From positions 109,683-173,682 of the forward strand of contig PLEX01000097.1 in assembly GCA_003136575.1 (NCBI GenBank): DNA of 64,000 bases, given 5' to 3'. Position numbers and translations under genes: made by a program. Origin of the DNA: Bryobacterales bacterium (GTDB taxonomy: Bacteria > Acidobacteriota > Terriglobia > Bryobacterales > Bryobacteraceae). Shown piece by piece: positions 42,781 through 50,562 of the stretch; positions within the stretch are counted from its first letter, which is position 1; the number at the start of each line of letters is the position of its first letter. Below the pieces are notes generated by a model. The model was not told where the DNA came from and did not search any database. It was given only the letters and a program-made list of their open reading frames with translations.

Positions 42781-44433
42781 CTAATTTTTTAGTTTTGGCG
42801 CGGTTCCCCCTCTACCGCGTTCCGCCGTGTAGTCGCCGAAGCTGCAGGATTCGGCCAGTTCCTGGAGCACATCTTCGCAATCCGGGCCTTCAAACCGGGC
42901 GTCCGCGAGGGCCCACTGCCGGTCTATGCGGTCTTCTCCGAATGTGTTGGCCCCGGGCCGGACGTGGATATAAAGCTGCGGTGCGTCAACGAGGGCGATG
43001 CGTTTTTCGCGCATGAGCCGCGCCACCACGGGGGTGCCTTCGCCGGAGCGCCTTGCGGGATAAGGCGGCAGCCCGCCATTCCGGCACAACGCTTCCTTCC
43101 CGCACCCTTCTTTCCGGCACAACATAGTGGACTCCCAAACCCGGCTCCGCGCGATGGCGATCCGACCCTCGTCCGGCCACCAGATCAGTTTGCGCAACAG
43201 GAACGACGCGGCGGTTTCAAGGCTTCGGATGGCGGCCATCTGGAGCTCAAGCCGGCGGAGGTGCGAGATATCGCCTTCATCCCAACGGGCGACGAACTTG
43301 CCCCTGGACTCCTGGACCGCGAGGTTCCGCAATTCGCCGAGGGTCAGGCCTTGCGGCTCCAGACGCACATACCTTATAGCGGGATCGGCAAGCGCGGCCA
43401 CGTGCCTCCCGAGGGCGTTGTCGCCGCTCTCATCGAGCACGACCAGTTCCCTGTCCCTGTAAGTCTGGCCGCAAAACGACCGTATGGAGGCAGCGGCAAG
43501 CCGGGCGCGATCGCGCGTGACCATCACGCAGGAAATCAGAGGTCCCGAGACCATATCGGACACGTTGCCGAGCACGTCCGAGCGAAGCGCGCCCCGCATC
43601 ACAATACGGCGATTGCGGAGAAGATGAACCGGGCACTTTTCGAGAGGCGGGAATCGTGCCGATTGCCGAACCCAGGAACCCGCCCAGTGATGAACCGCCC
43701 AGGCGTGTGCGCCGGCGCGTTCCCGGAACGCGGGGTCCAGCCAGAATCCGCATCGGGCCTCGTTTTTCGTGATGGGGTTGAGAAGCGGCGCATCCAGCAC
43801 GGAAATGAAAGCGCGGTCCGGATAACTTTCCCAGGCCCGCGTCAGCAGGACGGAGCCGGTAACGTCCAGCGGTCTGCGGCCGTTCCGGTCATTCATCAGT
43901 TTACGGAAGACATGCTCCCAGAAAGCGTGACCGGGAATTGAGGCCATCAGCGCGTTGCTGACCGGTCCGCTCGAACCGGAAGCCCGGGCCTCGGCGGTTT
44001 CCGCATGCTCGGAAGGCTCCAGCCCCATTACGAGCTGACGCCCCTCGAGGATAGCGTAAAAAGGCCTCAGGCATTCATAATCGAGGTCGGCGTAGACGCC
44101 GCCGTAGCGGTGCAGAATGAAATAGCGGACGGCGTCGGCCCGCATGATGGGTTCGGGGTACGCGTCATAAGTGCCGAGGAACCACGGATAGCAGGTTGCG
44201 ATGAGCTCGCGCCCGGTGATATCGGTCCAGAACATCGACTCCCAGTGCGGATTGTGAATCTTCCAGCTTTCCCGCCAGACGCGCCATTGTTCCGGAATAT
44301 CGGGCGAGCGCCAGATCTGATGCAAAATTCGCGGAATCCGAACCGCATTTCCGCCAGGAACCGGTTCGGCAGGGGGTTCAGGAACGTGGCGCGCCCGAGG
44401 CCAGGGCGTCGGAATTTCGGAATCTGCCGGCAC
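42781..44433 (-). CDS. Bifunctional glycosyltransferase: GT32-like domain plus GT2-like domain
   Basis: A 550-residue cytoplasmic protein. Residues 30-150 show the DXD-type sugar-transferase region IPRILHQIWRSPDIPEQW, then MRADAVRYFILHRYGGVYADLD, the Gly_transf_sug (GT32) pattern with its metal-binding DLD. From about residue 300 a second domain begins at LISCVMVTRDRARLAAASIR, the start of GT2/GT-A enzymes. Its later acidic motif reads RWDEGDISH rather than the common DDD, so activity of domain 2 is uncertain. It probably builds a polysaccharide or glycolipid. It is divergent from the TPR-barrel gene. Confidence 0.82.
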   Translation of the reverse strand: MPADSEIPTPWPRARHVPEPPAEPVPGGNAVRIPRILHQIWRSPDIPEQWRVWRESWKIHNPHWESMFWTDITGRELIATCYPWFLGTYDAYPEPIMRADAVRYFILHRYGGVYADLDYECLRPFYAILEGRQLVMGLEPSEHAETAEARASGSSGPVSNALMASIPGHAFWEHVFRKLMNDRNGRRPLDVTGSVLLTRAWESYPDRAFISVLDAPLLNPITKNEARCGFWLDPAFRERAGAHAWAVHHWAGSWVRQSARFPPLEKCPVHLLRNRRIVMRGALRSDVLGNVSDMVSGPLISCVMVTRDRARLAAASIRSFCGQTYRDRELVVLDESGDNALGRHVAALADPAIRYVRLEPQGLTLGELRNLAVQESRGKFVARWDEGDISHLRRLELQMAAIRSLETAASFLLRKLIWWPDEGRIAIARSRVWESTMLCRKEGCGKEALCRNGGLPPYPARRSGEGTPVVARLMREKRIALVDAPQLYIHVRPGANTFGEDRIDRQWALADARFEGPDCEDVLQELAESCSFGDYTAERGRGGTAPKLKN

Positions 44434-44627
44434 GGATCTCAGATACTATGTACCACGCGGGGATGGCCCGCACCGGAATTCAGTCGTGAGGCTTGTCTCC
44501 GGTGACATTGACCGCGTTCAGCTCCCCATGGGTTCCGAACGGCGCAACGGCCGGCGACTGCAACGCGCGGACCGGCATTAATTTTGAGAATTGCTCCATC
44601 CGCTCCCACATATCAATAAGGGGAGCT

Positions 44628-46679
44628 ATGCGGCAGGCGGCGTTATTGTTTTTGTGCACGGCGACGGTTTTGGCGCAACTCCAGACGGCTGCGCCGGCGC
44701 AGAACCCGGCCGGCGATGCGGCCTACGCGTCCCTCACGAGGGCGTTCGACGCCCTGCGCAGCCGCGATTACGACCTGGCGATTCTATCCTTCCGGAATGC
44801 CGCCGCGCTTTCGCCGCGCCGCGCCGATATCCGCAAGAACCTTGCCTACACGTTGATGAAAACGGGCGAAACCGATGCCGCCCGCGACGAGTTCGGTGAG
44901 GCCATGCGTCTCGATCCCGCCGACTTCCACGTCGCGTTGGAATATGCGTTCCTCTGTTTCGAGGCGAAAGACGATGCATCGGCGCGCAAGGCCGAAGCAC
45001 GCCGCATTTTCGCGTTGGTTCGGGATACGGGCGATGCTGAATCCAGTGCGACGGCCGCAACCGCGTTCCGCAATATCGACGATCCGCTGAAAGAGGGAAT
45101 CGAGCGCCGGCAGCGGGCGCTTGCCACCTCCGCGCCGACGTTCGGGGCTTACTTCGAACTCGCACAACTGGCCGAACAGCGCGACGAAGCGGAGCTTGCC
45201 GCATCGAATTACAAGGCGGCGTTCCGGATGTTGCCGGAGCGGAAGTCCGTATTGCTCGAACTGGCGCGAGTGGAAAAAACGCGCGGAAACAGCGAAGGCA
45301 CGATGGCAGCGTTGATCGCGGCGTCGCGCGGTCCGGAGCCGAGGACCGCCGAACTCGCGCGCGAAAGGCTGCCGGAGCGTTACCCGTATGTTTACGAATT
45401 TCGCGAGGCACTGAAGCTCGACCCTTCGAACACGGCACTCCACAAGGAACTTGCGTACCTGTTGCTGACTATGTCGCAGAACCGACAGGCGGCGCGAGGG
45501 GATGCCGAGAAGGAATTTGCCGCGTTGGTGGGCGAGTGTTCGGACGATTATGTTCTTATCGCGCAGCTTGGGCTGCTCTATCTCGAAGACCAGCGAACGG
45601 ACGTGGCCATGCCACTGCTGAATCGCGTGCTGGAACATGGCGACGAAGAAACGGCTAACCGCGTACGCATCGCGCTCCACGTGCCGTCGGTCCTCATCGA
45701 ACGCAAAGACGCGGCCGGCCAGGAGACCCCCGATGCGAGAGAGCTTGCGGAGCGGAGTTATCGGGCGGGCTTCCTGAAGGACGCTCTCCGTTACTTTACG
45801 CAGGCGCGAGAGGAGAATCCCTCGGACTCTTCGCTCGCTCTGAAACTCGGGTGGACCAACAATCTGCTGCGTGACGATGCCACCGCCCTCGGCTGGTTCG
45901 ATGTTGCGCGCCAAAGTAGCGATCCCGCCATCGCAGCCGAGGCCAATCGCGCATGGCGGAATCTGCGGCCGGAGCGCCGACTGTTCCGTACGACAGTTTG
46001 GCTCTATCCTTTGTTCTCTTCCCGTTGGGGCGATGTTTTCGGTTACGGCCAGGCGAAGATCGAACTCCGCACAAAACGGCTGCCGCTGCATCCCTACGCC
46101 TCGCTTCGGCTGGCGGGTGACGTTCGCAGAGAGACGAGCGGTCCCGCTCCGCAGGCTTTATCGGAAAGCGCACTCATCACGGCGGTGGGCGTCGGGACGA
46201 ATGTATGGCATGGCGCCAACGCCTGGTTTGAGGGAGGAGTCGCCACCAGCTATCTGAACGGTAACCACTGGAGCGACTATCGCGGCGGCCTCTCATTCAC
46301 CCGTACTCAGGGCGCCGCGCTCGGCGGAGAGCGAACCGGCTTGTTTCTCGAAACCACGGGCGACAGCGTTTACATCAGCCATTTCGATGAGGATCTGTTG
46401 AACTACGCGCAAAGCCGATTCGGTTATACGAGATCGCTCGCCCGATCGCGCGCGCAGGCGTTCTGGAATCAGAATTTCACGGTGGACGCGAAGAAACAGT
46501 ACTGGGCGAATTTTATGGAAACCGGCCCCGGCTTTCGCATTCACCCGCCGGGCATGCCGCCGCCTGTGTGGATCAATGTAAGTGCGCTGCGCGGTGTCTA
46601 TCTGCGCAACGAAGGGAACCCGGGACGGTCGAATTTTTACGACTTGCGAGTGGGGATCTGGTATGCGTTCACGAGATAA
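44628..46679 (+). CDS. TPR outer-membrane protein with C-terminal beta-barrel (NfrA/PgaA/BcsC-like)
   Basis: A 683-residue exported protein with a signal peptide (MRQAALLFLCTATVLAQ). Residues 30-470 are TPR helices, for example RDYDLAILSFRNAAALSPRR, DIRKNLAYTLMKTGETDAAR and LKDALRYFTQAREENPS. From about 480 beta-strand-rich sequence (TTVWLYPLFSSRWGDVFGYG to FYDLRVGIWYAFTR) has the alternating pattern and terminal aromatic of an outer-membrane barrel, like the NfrA C-terminal domain. Such proteins export polysaccharides or serve as surface receptors. ATG 44628 is chosen over the longer frame because GGGGAG and the signal peptide begin there. The next gene overlaps by 17 bases. Confidence 0.78.
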   Translation: MRQAALLFLCTATVLAQLQTAAPAQNPAGDAAYASLTRAFDALRSRDYDLAILSFRNAAALSPRRADIRKNLAYTLMKTGETDAARDEFGEAMRLDPADFHVALEYAFLCFEAKDDASARKAEARRIFALVRDTGDAESSATAATAFRNIDDPLKEGIERRQRALATSAPTFGAYFELAQLAEQRDEAELAASNYKAAFRMLPERKSVLLELARVEKTRGNSEGTMAALIAASRGPEPRTAELARERLPERYPYVYEFREALKLDPSNTALHKELAYLLLTMSQNRQAARGDAEKEFAALVGECSDDYVLIAQLGLLYLEDQRTDVAMPLLNRVLEHGDEETANRVRIALHVPSVLIERKDAAGQETPDARELAERSYRAGFLKDALRYFTQAREENPSDSSLALKLGWTNNLLRDDATALGWFDVARQSSDPAIAAEANRAWRNLRPERRLFRTTVWLYPLFSSRWGDVFGYGQAKIELRTKRLPLHPYASLRLAGDVRRETSGPAPQALSESALITAVGVGTNVWHGANAWFEGGVATSYLNGNHWSDYRGGLSFTRTQGAALGGERTGLFLETTGDSVYISHFDEDLLNYAQSRFGYTRSLARSRAQAFWNQNFTVDAKKQYWANFMETGPGFRIHPPGMPPPVWINVSALRGVYLRNEGNPGRSNFYDLRVGIWYAFTR

Positions 46680-48726
46680 GGCGCGCCTTGCGGACAACGG
46701 CAGGCGAAACCGCTTGCCCCACACTGTTGCGCGCGCCCTGGCGGGGCTGTTTTTGCTCACCCCAGGCGGTTTTGCCGGAACCTTTGCCGTGCCCGCGGGA
46801 GATCTCTCCTCCTGGCCCGCCATCCTGGCTTCGGCCGGCCATGCGCTTTCCACTGACGCAACGGCCGATATCTACGTCGCGCCTCTGAATGCGCCCGCAT
46901 CGGCCGACTGGCGCGCAAAAGTAAGGAACGGCGCCGCTGTCGTCCTCGAAGGATCGTCGCCGCTCGCCGCCAGCTTCGGATTTACGCCGGGCAGCACGTC
47001 CGTGCCGACCATACACATCGTCGACGAACACAACTCTTCGCTGCCGGTGGTCTGGAGCAAGGCTATCGACCTTCCGCGCTACGAGGTTCCGGCGTCCGCG
47101 CATGTCTTCGCAAAGGAACGCTGGACCGGCGCGCCCGTCGAGGCGGGCTACAAGCTCGGCGAGGGAGCCGTTTTCTGGGTTGCCACCGATCCGGGCGCCA
47201 ACGGCTACGAACGCTTTCCGTACCTCATGCAGGCGCTGGCGGATCTCGGCTTTGGGCCGTCGTTCCGGGCTTCCCGGCTGTGGGCGTTTTTCGACTACTC
47301 TTACCGCACGCGCGCCGATCCCGACTATCTCGCGGAACGCTGGCGCGCGGCCGGCATCGGCGCGCTGCATGCGGCGTCGTGGCATTTCTACGACGCCGAC
47401 CCCGCGCGCGACGAATATCTGCGGCAACTGATCGAAGCTTGCCACAGGCACGGCATCCTGGTGTACGCGTGGATCGAGTTGCCGCACGTCAGCGAGCAGT
47501 TCTGGAAAGCCCATCCGGAATGGCGCGAAAAAACCGCCCTGTTGCAGGACGCTCAGCTCGATTGGCGGAAACTGATGAATCTGCAGAATCCGGATTGCGC
47601 TGCGGCGGTGCGGGCGGGGCTAAGGTCGATGATGGAACGCTTCGATTGGGACGGCGCCAATCTCGCCGAGCTGTATTTCGAATCGCTCGAGGGGGCGGCC
47701 AATCCGGCCCGTTTCACGCCGATGAACGACGGCGTTCGCGCCGGTTTCCGCACACAATCCGGGTGGGACCCGCTGGAACTCTGGAGACAGCGCACCGACG
47801 CGGCGTCGCTCAACCAGTTTCTGGCATACCGCGCGGGGCTCGCCCGGCGCATGCAGGAAGACTGGCTCGGTTTTGCCGAAACGCTTCGCTCCTTCAGGCC
47901 GGATCTCGACATTGTCCTGACACACGTGGACGACCGCTTCGACACCGGGATGAGGGACGCTATCGGCGCGGACGCGGCACGGGTCCTCCCCCTGCTCGGT
48001 ACGCACTCCTTCTCGTTCCTGATCGAAGACCCGGCGACGGTGTGGAATCTGGGACCGCAACGCTATCGGGAGATCGCGAAGCGATATGCGGCGCTGACTC
48101 CCCACGCGGACAAGCTTGCGATCGACATCAATATTGTGGACCGGTACCAGGACGTTTATCCGACCAAACAGCAGACCGGCACGGAGCTGTTCGAACTGGT
48201 GCACATGGCGGCCTCAGCGTTTTCGCGCGTTGCGTTGTACTTCGAGAACAGCATTCCGAAGCCCGATATGCCGCTGCTGGCCGCCGCGTCGGCAGTGGTG
48301 AACAGCTACGCAGTAGTGAACTACGCAAACGATAAACGGCGAATTCGGATCGATTCCGCGACCGACGTGGAAGTGGCATGGACGGCCGGCGGCGCGCTGG
48401 TCGATGGCAAACCGTGGCCTTTGGTGACGAAAGACGCGGTTCGGCTTCCGGCCGGCGCGCACGTGGTTGATGCCGCTCCGAAGTGCGATTTCATCTCGGT
48501 CTACGATCTGAACGCGACGCTTCGAAGCGCATCGGTCTATGGCGATCGGGTGCAGTTCCGGTATTCCAGCGACAGCCGGGCGATCGCGCGGTTCGACCGA
48601 AGGCCCTCCGCGATGGAGGTGGATGGCGAGGCTTTCCCGGCGTCATGCGTGAAATCGGACGGGATCGATTCGGCTGGTTGCCCGGTTCTGCTGCCGCGCG
48701 GCGACCACGATGTCACGGTACGCTGA
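46663..48726 (+). CDS. Exported TIM-barrel glycoside-hydrolase-like protein
   Basis: A 687-residue protein whose N-terminus has an unusually Arg/Asn-rich stretch (DNGRRNRLPHT) before a hydrophobic signal region. The centre contains WAFFDYSYRTRADPDYLAERW, ACHRHGILVYAWIELPHVSE, FDWDGANLAELYFESLEGA and HADKLAIDINIVDRYQD, typical of a (beta/alpha)8 barrel of the GHL10/DUF4015-like kind, with carboxylates in DGANLAE as candidates for catalysis. The C-terminal part is beta-rich. In polysaccharide loci such proteins trim the polymer. The start ATG 46663 lies inside the end of the TPR-barrel gene, indicating translational coupling. A REP-like palindrome lies within codons 13-19. Confidence 0.68.
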   Translation: MRSRDKARLADNGRRNRLPHTVARALAGLFLLTPGGFAGTFAVPAGDLSSWPAILASAGHALSTDATADIYVAPLNAPASADWRAKVRNGAAVVLEGSSPLAASFGFTPGSTSVPTIHIVDEHNSSLPVVWSKAIDLPRYEVPASAHVFAKERWTGAPVEAGYKLGEGAVFWVATDPGANGYERFPYLMQALADLGFGPSFRASRLWAFFDYSYRTRADPDYLAERWRAAGIGALHAASWHFYDADPARDEYLRQLIEACHRHGILVYAWIELPHVSEQFWKAHPEWREKTALLQDAQLDWRKLMNLQNPDCAAAVRAGLRSMMERFDWDGANLAELYFESLEGAANPARFTPMNDGVRAGFRTQSGWDPLELWRQRTDAASLNQFLAYRAGLARRMQEDWLGFAETLRSFRPDLDIVLTHVDDRFDTGMRDAIGADAARVLPLLGTHSFSFLIEDPATVWNLGPQRYREIAKRYAALTPHADKLAIDINIVDRYQDVYPTKQQTGTELFELVHMAASAFSRVALYFENSIPKPDMPLLAAASAVVNSYAVVNYANDKRRIRIDSATDVEVAWTAGGALVDGKPWPLVTKDAVRLPAGAHVVDAAPKCDFISVYDLNATLRSASVYGDRVQFRYSSDSRAIARFDRRPSAMEVDGEAFPASCVKSDGIDSAGCPVLLPRGDHDVTVR
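46699..46718. repeat. REP-like palindrome, copy inside a coding region
   Basis: GGCAGGCG-AAAC-CGCTTGCC, followed by CCACA. It matches the copy at 60702-60721 in 24 of 25 bases including the CCACA tail. Here it encodes the atypical Arg/Asn-rich residues near the start of the hydrolase-like protein. Confidence 0.75.
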
Positions 48727-48761
48727 CACGCCCCTGCCTGACGATACGCTGAGAAACGGCT

Positions 48762-50453
48762 TCAGAACCGCAGGCTGTTTTCCCGCGGATTCCAGGCGAC
48801 TCCGAACGTAAAGCGAAGATCGCGTTGCAGTAAAGGGCTGTTGGAAATGTCGTAGCGCCGGTAGTCGACGCGGAATGTGGAGATAACGCCACGGCGGATC
48901 TCCCGGGATAGGCCAAAGCCCGCCGTTTCGCCTTTGTAGAATCCCAGGCCGCTCTGCGCCAAAGACTCAAGAGAGTAGTAGGAAGCGCTGAAGTTGGCGG
49001 AAATGCGTTTGCCCAGCCGCATCGAGTATCCGCCGGTAATCGTTTCCTGCGACGAGGTTAACTGGACGCCGTTGCCCGGCGACTCCCCCTTGGCGAACGA
49101 CAGGGAGGCGGTATGCTCCCTGCCGAAATCCCGCACCAGTTCGGCCGAAACGTCGGAAATCAGTCGCAAAGTGTAGGCGTTTATGACTGTCGAACCCTGC
49201 CCGAGAATGGCTGCCAGTTCGGGGGGCAGCGCGATCGTCTCGTAACTCCGGGTCGAAATCCGAGCCACTCCGCCGCGCGTCCGCAACTGCGTCCTGCGAT
49301 CCAGCGCGTAAGAATAGATCAGGCCCGCGCCATTGGAGTCCGATTGGGCTATGTTGTGCGAAAACCGGTAGCCCGTGAACGAGTAATACGCGCCCACGGT
49401 TGCCTTTCTCGTCCAGCGGTAATTCACGTCCGCCATCCCCTGGTACCCAGTGGTGCCGGCCAGGCCCGCGCCTGTTCGCGCTATCAGAAAGTAGCTCCCC
49501 GATACCTCGTAGGAAAGACGCGTCGACTTTTGATAACTCATGCTGACGGTCGAATTCGACTGGCGGACCGTATTGTCCAGGATCTGCACAAACGGGCTGG
49601 TCGCCAGATTGATATTCGCCACCGAACTGCCGGGTTCGAGGCCGGTATTTTCCAGCGAGTAATTCTGGGACAGCGATTGGAGGCTTTCGACGAGATGGAA
49701 AGCGAGCCGCCGCGAAATAACGTGAGTGTAATCCAGATTGAGAGTATTGTTCAGGCCGCTCAGACGCGTGGCCGTGTAATCCGAGTAGTTTCCGGAGTAG
49801 ATAATCCCCAGTTGATCGAACTTCCACGTGTGGCGGCCGTTCAGACTCCAGGTTGGCGAGCGCGACTGAGAGACGACCGACGGATACACGCCATTGGAAA
49901 TCGCCTCACCCGGCACCTGGCCAATATCCAATCCCCAGGTAAATCCGAGCGTTACCTTCCACTTGAGCTGCTGCGAATCCATCGGCCGCGCCAGCGTATA
50001 GGCGCGAGTGAGGACGGCGGGTCCGCTGTAATCCGAGTCGCCCGCCAAAGCGTCGGCGGCATCCCCCTGAGACGAACCTGCCGCCGAGGTGGTCTTCATG
50101 GAGTTCGACGCAGCCACAGATCCTGGCAGGGGCTGCTCGGTGTCGCTCGGAGTCAGACTGGCGGCTGCGGCGGGGGCTTGTTCGCGATCGGTCAGTCGAA
50201 TTGGATCCGGCACCGTAGGATCGACGGCTGGTTTCAGCGGATCGTACTTGTCGATTTCCTTCTCGCGCAGTTCGGCGGCGGTATAAGGTAAACCGGTAGC
50301 CGGGTTTGTCGCGGCAGGCGCGGTTTGGGGACTCGGCGCCGCAGGTTGTGCCGGGTCGCCCGCGGATTGCGCCGGCGTCGGCTGCTCCTGTGCCTGTAGC
50401 GCAATTCCGGAAATCAGCAGGCATACCGGCAGGAAATAAATAGCGCGTGCCAC
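48762..50453 (-). CDS. Outer-membrane beta-barrel protein, function unknown
   Basis: This 563-residue protein has a signal peptide (MARAIYFLPVCLLISGIALQA), a Pro/Ala/Gln-rich periplasmic segment to about residue 130, and then a long series of alternating beta-strands from SGPAVLTRAYTLARP to the C-terminus, ending in SLRF as barrel proteins often do. Visible strand features include TWSLNGRHTWKF and FRVDYRRYDIS. No enzyme motif is present. It is convergent with the hydrolase-like gene, so it may or may not belong to the same system. Confidence 0.7.
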   Translation of the reverse strand: MARAIYFLPVCLLISGIALQAQEQPTPAQSAGDPAQPAAPSPQTAPAATNPATGLPYTAAELREKEIDKYDPLKPAVDPTVPDPIRLTDREQAPAAAASLTPSDTEQPLPGSVAASNSMKTTSAAGSSQGDAADALAGDSDYSGPAVLTRAYTLARPMDSQQLKWKVTLGFTWGLDIGQVPGEAISNGVYPSVVSQSRSPTWSLNGRHTWKFDQLGIIYSGNYSDYTATRLSGLNNTLNLDYTHVISRRLAFHLVESLQSLSQNYSLENTGLEPGSSVANINLATSPFVQILDNTVRQSNSTVSMSYQKSTRLSYEVSGSYFLIARTGAGLAGTTGYQGMADVNYRWTRKATVGAYYSFTGYRFSHNIAQSDSNGAGLIYSYALDRRTQLRTRGGVARISTRSYETIALPPELAAILGQGSTVINAYTLRLISDVSAELVRDFGREHTASLSFAKGESPGNGVQLTSSQETITGGYSMRLGKRISANFSASYYSLESLAQSGLGFYKGETAGFGLSREIRRGVISTFRVDYRRYDISNSPLLQRDLRFTFGVAWNPRENSLRF

Positions 50454-50562
50454 TAACTTAGTCTGACGTTAGCTGTATCCCGTGTCAAGTTTCCTTTTGG
50501 TACCATTCCGAGCCACCGGTTCGCGGTCCCGCGCCTCGGCCCAGCCGCTCGGCAGCCGAAGT

